Shown: positions 33,888 through 41,924 of the stretch, piece by piece
Numbering within the stretch: position 1 is the stretch's first letter
Layout of the letters: each line of letters begins with the position of its first letter
Assembly (NCBI RefSeq): GCF_039871875.1
Contig: NZ_JBDPMD010000017.1
Span: 1-64,000, forward strand
Source of the DNA: Sphaerisporangium sp039871875
Lineage (GTDB): Bacteria; Actinomycetota; Actinomycetes; Streptosporangiales; Streptosporangiaceae
Direction: 5' to 3'
Length of the DNA stretch: 64,000 nt
Made by a program: the position numbers and the translations under genes
The notes under the pieces: model-generated
Database searches by the model: none
Told to the model about the DNA's origin: nothing
The model's input: only the letters and a program-made list of their open reading frames with translations

Positions 33888-35171
33888 GTGGAGGTTCCGA
33901 AGCGACGGCCCGATCCCACCGGTGCCCCGGACCGCCCCCTGCGCGTCGCGCTCCTGTCGTACCGCAGCAAGCCCACCTGCGGCGGCCAGGGCGTCTACCT
34001 GCGCCACCTCAGCCGCGAGCTGGTCGCCCTCGGCCACAGCGTGGAGGTGTTCTCCGGCCAGCCCTACCCGGAGCTGGACGAGGGCGTCGTGCTCACCAAG
34101 GTGCCGAGCCTCGACCTGTACCGCGACGAGGACCCCTTCCGCACGCCGGCGCTGAAGGAGTACCGCGACTGGATCGACGTGCTCGAAGTGGCCACCATGT
34201 GGACGGCCGGCTTCCCCGAGCCCCTGACGTTCAGCCTGCGGGCCCTGCGTGAGCTGAAGCGCCGCCAGGGCGACTTCGACGTGGTGCAGGACAACCAGAC
34301 CCTCGGCTACGGCCTGCTCGGCATCCAGAAGCTGTTCCCGGTCGTCGGCACGATCCACCACCCGATCAGCGTGGACCGGCGCATCGAGCTGCGCGCCGCC
34401 CCGCCGCGCAAGCAGCTCTCCATGCGCCGCTGGTACGGCTTCGTGCGCATGCAGAGCATCGTCGCGCCCCGCCTGAGCCCGATCCTCACCGTCAGCGAGT
34501 CGAGCCTCGCCGACATCCACCGCGACTTCAACGTGCCACAGCGCAACATGCGGCTCATTCCCCTCGGCGTGGACACCCGCTACTTCCACCCCCGCCCGCA
34601 CCTGCCGAAGCGCAAGGGCTCGATCGTCGCGGTGGCGAGCGCCGACTCCCCCATGAAGGGTGTCGCGACGCTGCTGCGCGCGGTCGCCAAGCTGGCCACC
34701 GAGCGGGACGTCCACCTGACCGTGGTCAGCAGGCCCACCCCGGGCGGCCCCACCGAGAAGCTCGTGCAGGAGCTCGCGCTCGGCGACCGGGTGCGGTTCG
34801 TGCACGGAATCTCCGACGACGAACTCGGCGAGCTGATCGCCACCTCGGAGATCTCCGTGGTGCCGTCGCTGTACGAGGGCTTCTCGCTGCCCGCCGTCGA
34901 GCACATGGCCTGCGGCACCCCGCTGGTGGCCAGCCGCACCGGCGCGCTGCCCGAGGTGGTGGGCGACGCCGCCGTCCAGGTCGCCCCGGGCGACCCCGAG
35001 GAACTGGCCGGCGTGCTGCGCCGCCTGCACGACTCCCCCGGGGAGCGGGAGCGGGTCGGGAAGGCGGGCTACGACCGGGTCATGGAGCGGTTCACCTGGA
35101 ACGTGGTGGCCAGGCGGACCGTGGAGGCGTACCGCGAGGCCATCGAGGCGAGGGCGAAAGGGGAGCGCTAG
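33888..35171 (+). CDS. Glycosyltransferase family 4
   Basis: A 427-residue GT-B enzyme. The N-terminal domain (RVALLSYRSKPTCGGQGVYLRHLSREL) binds the acceptor; the C-terminal domain carries the retaining-GT4 motif EGFSLPAVE (in SLYEGFSLPAVEHMACG). It would transfer a nucleotide-activated sugar to a lipid or glycan acceptor at the membrane. Two GTG starts fit the frame; 33888 has GGAAGG at a good seven-base distance, 33882 only one base away. It heads a tightly packed set with a methyltransferase and a toroid protein. Confidence 0.88.
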   Translation: MEVPKRRPDPTGAPDRPLRVALLSYRSKPTCGGQGVYLRHLSRELVALGHSVEVFSGQPYPELDEGVVLTKVPSLDLYRDEDPFRTPALKEYRDWIDVLEVATMWTAGFPEPLTFSLRALRELKRRQGDFDVVQDNQTLGYGLLGIQKLFPVVGTIHHPISVDRRIELRAAPPRKQLSMRRWYGFVRMQSIVAPRLSPILTVSESSLADIHRDFNVPQRNMRLIPLGVDTRYFHPRPHLPKRKGSIVAVASADSPMKGVATLLRAVAKLATERDVHLTVVSRPTPGGPTEKLVQELALGDRVRFVHGISDDELGELIATSEISVVPSLYEGFSLPAVEHMACGTPLVASRTGALPEVVGDAAVQVAPGDPEELAGVLRRLHDSPGERERVGKAGYDRVMERFTWNVVARRTVEAYREAIEARAKGER

Positions 35172-35885
35172 GTGCTGACGGTCGACTTCGGGAGGCTGAC
35201 GGTCGGGCCGGGCCTTCGGGTGCTGGACCTCGGCTGCGGCGGCGGGCGGCACGCCTACGAGGTGCTGCGCCGCGGCGCCGACGTGGTCGCGTTCGACCAG
35301 GACGCGGCGGAGCTGCAGAGCGTGGCCGTCATGTTCGCCGCCATGGACAAGGCGGGCGAGGTCCCCCCGGGCACGACGGCGGAGACCGTCACAGGGGACG
35401 CGCTGGCCATGCCGTTCCCCGACGCGTCGTTCGACCGGGTCATCGCGGCCGAGGTGCTTGAGCACATCCCGGACGACATGGCGGCGATGCGTGAGATCCA
35501 CCGGGTGCTCAAGCCCGGCGGCACGGCCGCGGTCACCGTGCCGAGCTTCCTGCCCGAGCGCATCTGCTGGGCGCTGTCGGAGGCGTACCACACCGCGCCG
35601 GGCGGCCACGTGCGCATCTACACGCTCGCCGAGCTGACCGCGAAGCTGAAGGCCACCGGCCTGGAGATCGGCCCGCACCACCACGCGCACGGGCTGCACT
35701 CGCCGTACTGGTGGATCAAGTGCGCGGTCGGGGTGGACGACGACGAGCACCCGCTCGCCAAGGCTTACCACCGGCTCCTGGTCTGGGACATCATGAAGCG
35801 CCCGGCGGCCACCCGCATCGCCGAGGCGGTGCTGAACCCGTTGATCGGCAAGAGCGTGGTGATCTACGTACGGAAGCCGGCATGA
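35172..35885 (+). CDS. Class I SAM-dependent methyltransferase
   Basis: A 237-residue methyltransferase. Motif I is VLDLGCGGGRH, with VVAFDQDAAEL (motif II) and VIAAEVLEHIPDD (motif IV region). The C-terminus is hydrophobic and His-rich (GPHHHAHGLHSPYWWIKCAVG), unusual for a soluble methyltransferase. GTG start directly after the glycosyltransferase stop; the next gene overlaps its stop. It likely methylates the glycan or lipid made by the neighbours. Confidence 0.87.
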   Translation: MLTVDFGRLTVGPGLRVLDLGCGGGRHAYEVLRRGADVVAFDQDAAELQSVAVMFAAMDKAGEVPPGTTAETVTGDALAMPFPDASFDRVIAAEVLEHIPDDMAAMREIHRVLKPGGTAAVTVPSFLPERICWALSEAYHTAPGGHVRIYTLAELTAKLKATGLEIGPHHHAHGLHSPYWWIKCAVGVDDDEHPLAKAYHRLLVWDIMKRPAATRIAEAVLNPLIGKSVVIYVRKPA

Positions 35886-36964
35886 CGGCAGGCGACCGGC
35901 TCCCCTCGGTGCCGGGGGTCATCACCGCCGAGCAGGTCCTCGCCACCGCGCGCAGCATCGCCGCGGTCCAGGAGCACGACGGCGGGGTGCCGTGGCCGGA
36001 GGGCCACGTGGACGCCTGGAACCACGTCGAGTGCCTGATGGCGATGTCCGTGGCCGGGCTCACCGCCGAGGTGCGCGAGGGGTACGACTGGCTGCTGCGG
36101 CACCAGCGCGCCGACGGCTCATGGCCGCAGAAGGTCGTGCGCGGCCGGGCCGCCGAGACCGCCGGGGAGAGCAACCACGCCGCGTACCTCGCGGTCGGGG
36201 TGTGGCACGAGCTGCTGGTCACCGGGGACGAGGACTTCGCCCGCCGCATGTGGCCTGCGGTGCGCCGGGCGCTCGACTTCGTGATGGGGCTGCAGACCGC
36301 GCGCGGCGAGATCATCTGGCAGCGCACCGCCGCGGGTGAGCCCGCCGGTTTCGCCCTGCTGACCGGGTGCTCGTCCATCTACCAGGGGCTGCGCTGCGGG
36401 GTGCTGCTCGGCGAGCACCTCGGCGCGCCGCAGCCGGACTGGGAGCTGGCGGCCGGGCAGCTCGGCCACGTCATCGCGGCCCACCCCGAGGCGTTCGCCG
36501 ACAAGAGCCGCTTCTCCATGGACTGGTACTACCCGGTGCTCGGCGGCGCGGTGCGCGGCGCGCAGGCACGGGCCCGGCTGGCGGAGCGGTGGGACACCTT
36601 CGTGGTGCCAGGGCTCGGCGTGCGCTGCGTGTCCGACCAGCCGTGGGTCACCGCCGCGGAGTCGTGCGAGCTGGTGCTGACGCTGGACGCGCTCGGGGAC
36701 GCCGAGCGGGCGCACGCGGTGTTCCGCGACGTGCAGCACATGCGGCACGAGGACGGCTCGTACTGGACGGGCTGGCAGTTCGTGAACCGCAACTGGTTCC
36801 CGCACGAGCAGTCGGCCTACACCGCCGCCGCGGTGGTGCTGGCCGCCGACGCCCTGTCGGGCACCACGCCCGCCGCGGCCCTGTTCCGGGACGCCGGCCT
36901 GTACTCGCCGCCGGTCACCGACCCCGCCACCTGCGGCTGCTCCCCCACGCCGAGCCGCACCTGA
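35882..36964 (+). CDS. Alpha/alpha-toroid protein, prenyltransferase/squalene-oxidase-repeat-like
   Basis: A 360-residue protein whose ATG overlaps the preceding stop (ATGA). It contains repeated helical-hairpin motifs such as LLRHQRADGSWPQ and MRHEDGSYWTGWQF, like the QW repeats of terpene cyclases and prenyltransferases. Segments such as FVMGLQTARGEIIWQ instead recall six-hairpin glycosidases. No DDxxD or DxDD catalytic motif is visible, so the activity is open. Context (GT4, two methyltransferases, gmd) suggests action on a glycan or glycolipid. Confidence 0.75.
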   Translation: MTAGDRLPSVPGVITAEQVLATARSIAAVQEHDGGVPWPEGHVDAWNHVECLMAMSVAGLTAEVREGYDWLLRHQRADGSWPQKVVRGRAAETAGESNHAAYLAVGVWHELLVTGDEDFARRMWPAVRRALDFVMGLQTARGEIIWQRTAAGEPAGFALLTGCSSIYQGLRCGVLLGEHLGAPQPDWELAAGQLGHVIAAHPEAFADKSRFSMDWYYPVLGGAVRGAQARARLAERWDTFVVPGLGVRCVSDQPWVTAAESCELVLTLDALGDAERAHAVFRDVQHMRHEDGSYWTGWQFVNRNWFPHEQSAYTAAAVVLAADALSGTTPAAALFRDAGLYSPPVTDPATCGCSPTPSRT

Positions 36965-36968
36965 CGGC

Positions 36969-37604
36969 TCAGCCGGCGCGCTCCAGCACCCGCAGGGACC
37001 CCTCCACCCGTACCTCGTGGAACTCGCCGGAGGCGAGGGCCCGCTGGTACACGCGGTAGGGGCCCTGGCCGCCGCGGGCGGGGTCGGGGTAGATGTCGTG
37101 GAACGCCAGCGCGCCGCCGGGCATCACGTGCGGCGCCCAGCCCTCGTAGTCGAGGCTGACCGGCTCCTCGGAGTGGCCGCCGTCGATGAAGAGCATCGCG
37201 AGCGGGGTGTTCCAGTAGCGGGACACGACCTCCGAGCGCCCGACGACCGCGATGACGGTGTCCTCCAGCCCGGCCGAGGCGATGGTGGAGCGGAAGAACG
37301 GCAGGGAGTCCATCTTGCCGAAGCGCAGGTCCATCAGCGTCGGGTCGTGGTGGGCCCAGCCGGGCTGGATCTCCTCCGAGCCGCGGTGGTGGTCCACGGT
37401 GAACACGACCGTGCCCCTCTCGCGGGCCGCGGCCCCGAGGTACACGGCGGACTTGCCGCAGTAGGTGCCGATCTCGCAGATGGGACCGCGCTCACCGTAG
37501 GCGTGGGCGGTCTGGAACAGCGCGAGGCCCTCCGGCTTCGGCATGAACCCCTTGGCCCGCTCGGCCGCGTGCCGCAGCTCGGCCGGCAAGGTCGGATCAG
37601 TCAT
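36969..37604 (-). CDS. Class I SAM-dependent methyltransferase, Methyltransf_24 type
   Basis: A 211-residue protein. Motif I is ICEIGTYCGKSAVYLGAAA; LFIDGGHSEEPVSLDYEGW and GGALAFHDIYPD are the acidic and post-motifs, as in sugar or cephalosporin-hydroxylase-type methyltransferases that bind a metal through Asp/His. The ATG at 37604 has AGGGGA six bases upstream. It converges on the toroid gene with four bases between stops, so it belongs to the same glycan-like cluster but is transcribed separately. Confidence 0.83.
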   Translation of the reverse strand: MTDPTLPAELRHAAERAKGFMPKPEGLALFQTAHAYGERGPICEIGTYCGKSAVYLGAAARERGTVVFTVDHHRGSEEIQPGWAHHDPTLMDLRFGKMDSLPFFRSTIASAGLEDTVIAVVGRSEVVSRYWNTPLAMLFIDGGHSEEPVSLDYEGWAPHVMPGGALAFHDIYPDPARGGQGPYRVYQRALASGEFHEVRVEGSLRVLERAG

Positions 37605-37730
37605 CGTTTTCCCCTGAGTACGGCAACGGGGCAGCACACTACCGTTCAACGTTCCGCCCATCGAGAGGGTGCCCCCGCCAAGATCCGATCACGCCCGAAC
37701 AATATTCCGTCCTGCCCTTGCCACCCCTGG

Positions 37731-37744
37731 TGGAACGTGTTCTA
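37731..37744. promoter_or_regulatory. KstR-type box before PPOX/ferredoxin/ADH operon
   Basis: TGGAACGTGTTCTA matches all eight fixed bases of TnnAACnnGTTnnA. It ends only eight bases before the GTG of the next gene, so it must overlap the promoter or transcription start. Confidence 0.7.
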
Positions 37745-37752
37745 CTTCCTGG

Positions 37753-38229
37753 GTGAACCAGCGTGCCCGCATCGCGATGAGCGAGGAGGAGGTCGCGGAG
37801 CTCCTGCGTGAGTGCCGCAAGCTCCAGCTCGGCACCATCAATCCCGATGGGACGCCGCACATGGTGACGATGTTCTACGGCCTGGTCGACGGCAGGGTCG
37901 CCTTCTGGACGTACGGCAAGGCCCAGAAGCGGCGCAACATCGAGCGCGACCCCCGGGTGAGCTGCCTCATCGAGGCGGGCGACGACTACTTCGAGCTGCG
38001 CGGCGTGCTGATCTACGGCACCGCGCGCCTGATCGACGCGCCGGCCGAGGTCCTGGACGTCGGCATGGAGGTCACCAGGCGCATGGCCCGCCTCCCCGTC
38101 GAAGGGCCCGCCGAAGAACTGCGCGGCTACGTCGAGCACACCGGCCGCAAGAGGGTCGCCTACCTCGTCGAGCCGACACGTGTGGTCTCCTGGGACCATC
38201 GCAAGCTGACCGCCCCCGCCACGGCTTAG
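37753..38229 (+). CDS. PPOX-class flavin/F420-dependent oxidoreductase
   Basis: A 158-residue split-barrel protein. LQLGTINPDGTPHMVTMFY and RRNIERDPRVSCLIE are the usual flavin- or F420-binding segments of this class. The GTG at 37753 preserves the N-terminal RARIAMSEEEVAELL typical of the family. No Shine-Dalgarno is visible and a KstR-type box ends eight bases upstream, so the transcript may be leaderless. It probably forms an operon with the ferredoxin and alcohol dehydrogenase that follow. The substrate is unknown. Confidence 0.83.
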   Translation: MNQRARIAMSEEEVAELLRECRKLQLGTINPDGTPHMVTMFYGLVDGRVAFWTYGKAQKRRNIERDPRVSCLIEAGDDYFELRGVLIYGTARLIDAPAEVLDVGMEVTRRMARLPVEGPAEELRGYVEHTGRKRVAYLVEPTRVVSWDHRKLTAPATA

Positions 38230-38267
38230 TCTCACCTTCATCCACATCCACGCCAGGAGGGGCAAAG

Positions 38268-38462
38268 ATGAAGATCAAGGTCGACTACGACGTATGCGAG
38301 GCCAACGCCGTCTGCATGGGCCTCGCACCCGAGGTCTTCAACGTCGACGACGACGACAACCTGCACGTGCTGCTCCCGGAACCACCGCCGGAGATGCTGG
38401 ACCGTGTGCGCCACGCGGTCCGTTCCTGCCCCAAAGCCGCGCTCTCCCTGGAAGAGGAGTAG
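38268..38462 (+). CDS. 3Fe-4S ferredoxin (P450 redox partner type)
   Basis: A 64-residue ferredoxin. Three cluster ligands are visible (C10, C16 in DVCEANAVCMG, and C54 in SCPKAAL), giving a 3Fe-4S or one-site-missing cluster, as in ferredoxins that feed actinomycete P450s. AGGAGG lies about ten bases before the ATG. Because a KstR-type box heads the operon, it is a plausible electron donor for the CYP125-like enzyme at 29416. Confidence 0.9.
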   Translation: MKIKVDYDVCEANAVCMGLAPEVFNVDDDDNLHVLLPEPPPEMLDRVRHAVRSCPKAALSLEEE

Positions 38463-38485
38463 CACGCCCCCCTAGGAGGTCCTTC

Positions 38486-39571
38486 ATGCGAGCCGCGATG
38501 CTGCACGCCGTCGGGGATGACAAGCTCGACATCCGCGACGACTTCACCCTCGCCCCAATGGGTCCCACGGACGTCCGCGTGAAGATCAAGGCGACCGGGG
38601 TCTGCCACTCCGACCTCTCGGTGATGACCGGGGTGCTGCCCATGCCGCTGCCGGTGATCCTCGGGCACGAGGGCGCGGGCGAGGTGCTGGAGGTCGGCGG
38701 CCACGTCACCTCGGTGGCGCCCGGTGACCACGTCGTCGTCAACTGGACCCCGGCGTGCGGCGCGTGCGACCGCTGCGTCGGCGGCCAGCCGTACCTGTGC
38801 ATGACCTACGTGATGGAGAGCTTCACGCTGCCCCGGTTCCGGTACGGCGGGGAGACCCCGGCGTTCGGCATGGTCGGCTGCGGCACCTGGGCAGAGGAGA
38901 TCGTCGTGCCGTGGCAGGGCGCGATCAGGATCGACCCGGAGGTGCCGTACGAGGTCGCGGCGCTCATCGGCTGCGGCATCACCACCGGCGTCGGAGCGGT
39001 GGTCAACACGGCGAAGCTGCGCCCCGGCTCGACGGCCGTGGTGATCGGGTGCGGCGGCGTCGGCCTGTCGGTGATCCAGGGCGCCCGGCTGTCCGGCGCC
39101 ACCACGATCCTCGCGGTGGACCCGCTGGAGTCCAAGCACGCCCTCGCCAAGAAGGTCGGCGCCACCGACGCGTGCACGCCCGGGCAGATGACGGAAGCCG
39201 TCGCCTCGCTCACCGGCGGCCAGGGCTTCGACTACGGCTTCGAGGTGGTCGGCAGGTCCCAGACCATCCTCGCGGCCTGGCAGGCGACGCGCAGGGGTGG
39301 CGACGTCGTCGTGGTCGGGGCGGGCGCCATGGACGACATGGTGTCGCTGCCGGCGTTCAACCTGATGTTCGACGGCAAGAAGCTGCACGGCTCGCTGTAC
39401 GGGGACAGCGACGTCCGCCGTGACTTCCCGCTGTTCGCCGGGTTGTGGAAGGCGGGCAAGCTGGACCTGGAGAGCATGATCAGCTCGCGCATCCGGCTCG
39501 GCGACCTCAACGACGCCGTGGCGGCGCTGCGGGGCGGCGAGGTGCTGCGGCAGGTCGTGGTCTTCGACTAG
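38486..39571 (+). CDS. Zinc-dependent alcohol dehydrogenase (MDR family)
   Basis: A 361-residue medium-chain dehydrogenase. Catalytic zinc ligands lie in TGVCHSDL and GHEGAGEV; the structural zinc Cys4 lobe is CGACDRCVGGQPYLC. The nucleotide motif is GCGGVGLSVIQGARLSGA. GGAGG precedes the ATG. In the KstR-box operon it could oxidise the 26-hydroxy-sterol made by the P450 to an aldehyde. This is inferred from context. Confidence 0.88.
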   Translation: MRAAMLHAVGDDKLDIRDDFTLAPMGPTDVRVKIKATGVCHSDLSVMTGVLPMPLPVILGHEGAGEVLEVGGHVTSVAPGDHVVVNWTPACGACDRCVGGQPYLCMTYVMESFTLPRFRYGGETPAFGMVGCGTWAEEIVVPWQGAIRIDPEVPYEVAALIGCGITTGVGAVVNTAKLRPGSTAVVIGCGGVGLSVIQGARLSGATTILAVDPLESKHALAKKVGATDACTPGQMTEAVASLTGGQGFDYGFEVVGRSQTILAAWQATRRGGDVVVVGAGAMDDMVSLPAFNLMFDGKKLHGSLYGDSDVRRDFPLFAGLWKAGKLDLESMISSRIRLGDLNDAVAALRGGEVLRQVVVFD

Positions 39572-39580
39572 CGGTCAGGA

Positions 39581-39607
39581 CCGGCCCGCCGGAGCAGGGC
39601 GGGCCGG
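39581..39607. terminator. Stem-loop between convergent operons
   Basis: CCGGCCCGCC (39581-39590) pairs with GGCGGGCCGG (39598-39607) across a seven-base loop, ten bases after the ADH stop. Further GGCCGGCC-rich inverted repeats follow up to about 39660, so a bidirectional terminator is likely. Confidence 0.7.
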
Positions 39608-39682
39608 CCGGTAACCGAACGGGGCCGGCCGGGGAGGGGGAAGGAAACCGGCCGGCCGCCGCCCGTCATCGGGGAGTAGCGC

Positions 39683-40690
39683 TCACTCCGAGGAGAAGGC
39701 CGCGTCGAAGGCGGCCGCGGGCGGGGTGATCGCGTTGAGCGTACGGATGTAGGCGAGGGCCTCGGGGGCGCCGGACAGGCGGTCCATGCCGGCGTCCTCC
39801 CACTCGATCGAGATCGGGCCGTCGTAGCCGATCGAGTTGAGCGCGCGGAAGCAGTCCTCCCACGGCACGTCGCCCCGGCCGGTGGAGACGAAGTCCCAGC
39901 CCCTGCGCAGGTCCGCCCACGGCAGGTGCGAGGACAGGCGGCCGCGGCGTCCGTCGCCGATGCGCACCTTGGCGTCCTTGCAGTCCACGTGGTAGATGCG
40001 GTCGGCGAAGTCGAGGATGAAACCCGCCGGGTCGATCTGCTGCCACACCATGTGCGAGGGGTCCCAGTTGAGGCCGAACGCCGGGCGGTGCCCGATGGCC
40101 TCCAGGGTGCGCACGGTGGTGTGGTAGTCGTAGGCGATCTCGCTCGGGTGCACCTCGTGGGCGAACCGCACGCCGACCTCGTCGAACACGTCCAGGATGG
40201 GGTTCCACCGGTCGGCGAAGTCCTGGTAGCCCGCGTCGATCATGGAAGGGGAGACCGGGGGGAACATCGCGACGGTGTGCCAGATGGACGACCCGGTGAA
40301 GCCCACCACCGTGTTCACGCCCAGCTTGGCCGCGGCCCGCGCGGTGTCCTTGATCTCCTCGGCCGCGTTGCGCCGCACCTCCTCAGGGTCGCCGGAGCCC
40401 CAGATGCGGGCCGGCAGGATGCCCTTGTGGCGCTCGTCGATCGGGCTGTCGCAGACCGCCTGGCCGACCAGGTGGCTGGAGATCGTCCATACCTTCAGCC
40501 CGTGCTTGTCGAGGATCTCCAGCTTGCGGGGGATGTAGGAGTCGTCGGCCAGGGCCTTGTCGACCTCGAAGTGGTCGCCCCAGCAGGCGATCTCCAGGCC
40601 GTCGTAGCCCCACTCGCCGGCCAGCCTGCACACCTCCTCGAACGGCAGGTCGGCCCACTGGCCGGTGAACAAGGTGATCGGTCGCGTCAT
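39683..40690 (-). CDS. Sugar phosphate isomerase/epimerase family TIM-barrel protein
   Basis: A 335-residue AP-endonuclease-2-like TIM barrel. Likely metal ligands are E179 (FAHEVHPSE), D210/H213 (WDPSH), H234 or D236 (YHVDCKD) and E296 (SIEWEDAG). Such proteins isomerise keto-sugars or inosose derivatives. It is the last gene of the ROK-controlled operon, directly after a Gfo/Idh dehydrogenase, a common pairing for oxidation then isomerisation or cleavage of a 3-keto sugar or inositol. The substrate is unknown. Confidence 0.88.
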   Translation of the reverse strand: MTRPITLFTGQWADLPFEEVCRLAGEWGYDGLEIACWGDHFEVDKALADDSYIPRKLEILDKHGLKVWTISSHLVGQAVCDSPIDERHKGILPARIWGSGDPEEVRRNAAEEIKDTARAAAKLGVNTVVGFTGSSIWHTVAMFPPVSPSMIDAGYQDFADRWNPILDVFDEVGVRFAHEVHPSEIAYDYHTTVRTLEAIGHRPAFGLNWDPSHMVWQQIDPAGFILDFADRIYHVDCKDAKVRIGDGRRGRLSSHLPWADLRRGWDFVSTGRGDVPWEDCFRALNSIGYDGPISIEWEDAGMDRLSGAPEALAYIRTLNAITPPAAAFDAAFSSE

Positions 40691-40726
40691 GTCCGCTCCT
40701 CGTAGATCGGTGATGGACGGCGGCGG

Positions 40727-41908
40727 TCAGCCGTCGACCGTGGTCCAGCGGCTGTCGTCGGCCGCGCTGCGCTCCACAGCGGCCAGGACCCGCTGCACCC
40801 GCAGCCCGTCGGCGAACGACGGCTCGGGGTCGGTGCCGTTCCCGACCGCCTCAAGGAAGTCCTTCACCTCGTGGGTGAAGGTGTGCTCGTACCCGAGGCC
40901 GTGACCGGGCGGCCACCAGGCCCCCGCGTACGGGTGGCCGGCCTCGGTCACGTAGACGCGCCGGAACCCGGCCTCCTCGGCGGGGAGGGTCTGGTCGTGG
41001 AACCACAGCTCGTTCATCGACTCGAAGTCGAAGGCGAGGCTGCCGAGCGAGCCGTTCACCTCGATGCGCATGGCGTTCTTGCGGCCGGTGGCGAACCGGG
41101 TGGCCTCGAAGGACGCGACCGCGCCACCCGACAGCCTGGCGGTGAACAGGGCGGCGTCGTCCACGGTGACCGCGCCGGTCGCGCCGCCGCTCCCGGCGGC
41201 GCTGAGGCCGGCCGAGTCCTCGGCGAGGGGCCGTTCCTTGACGAACGTCTCGGTGATGCCCGAGACACCGACCACCTGCTGGCCGGTGATGAACTGCGCG
41301 GTGTCCACGATGTGCGAGGCGATGTCGCCGAGGGCACCCGAGCCCGCCTTGTCCTTCTGCAGCCGCCACACCAGCGGGAACTCCGGATCGGCGATCCAGT
41401 CCTGGAGGTACACGGCGCGGACGTGCCGGATGTCGCCGATCCGCCCCTGCTGGACCATGCGCCGGGCCAGCGCCACGGCGGGCACCCGGCGGTAGTTGAA
41501 CGCGACCATGCTGCGCACGCCCCGCGCGGCGGCCCGCTCGGCGGCGGCCACCATCGCCTCCGCCTCCTCGACGGTGTTGGCGAGCGGCTTCTCGCACAGC
41601 ACGTGCTTGCCGGCCTCCAGCGCCGCGATCGCGATCTCGGCGTGCGAGTCACCCGGCGTGCAGATGTCCACGATGTGGACGTCGTCGCGTTTGATGAGTT
41701 CCTTCCAGTCGGTCTCCACCGCCGCCCAGCCGAGCTGGGCGGCGGCGGCGGCCGTACGTTCGGCGGACCGTCCGGAGAGAACCGCCATGACCGGAGCGAC
41801 CGGCAGGTCGAAGAACGCGCCGACGGCGCGCCACGCCTGAGAGTGCACGCGCCCCATGAACGCGTATCCGACCATGCCGACCCCGAGCGCCGGCCTTGTT
41901 TCAGTCAC
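40727..41908 (-). CDS. Gfo/Idh/MocA family NAD(P)-dependent sugar/polyol dehydrogenase
   Basis: A 393-residue oxidoreductase. The Rossmann motif is GVGMVGYAFMGRVHSQAW, the catalytic Lys lies in CEKPLA (EKP at about 106-108), and the C-terminal alpha/beta domain ends with GHGLGYEHTFTHEV, which places the catalytic Asp/His region. It would oxidise an imported sugar or cyclitol. It sits 16 bp after the binding protein and 36 bp before the isomerase, so it is in the same operon. Confidence 0.9.
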   Translation of the reverse strand: MTETRPALGVGMVGYAFMGRVHSQAWRAVGAFFDLPVAPVMAVLSGRSAERTAAAAAQLGWAAVETDWKELIKRDDVHIVDICTPGDSHAEIAIAALEAGKHVLCEKPLANTVEEAEAMVAAAERAAARGVRSMVAFNYRRVPAVALARRMVQQGRIGDIRHVRAVYLQDWIADPEFPLVWRLQKDKAGSGALGDIASHIVDTAQFITGQQVVGVSGITETFVKERPLAEDSAGLSAAGSGGATGAVTVDDAALFTARLSGGAVASFEATRFATGRKNAMRIEVNGSLGSLAFDFESMNELWFHDQTLPAEEAGFRRVYVTEAGHPYAGAWWPPGHGLGYEHTFTHEVKDFLEAVGNGTDPEPSFADGLRVQRVLAAVERSAADDSRWTTVDG

Positions 41909-41924
41909 GAGTAACCCCCCGATT

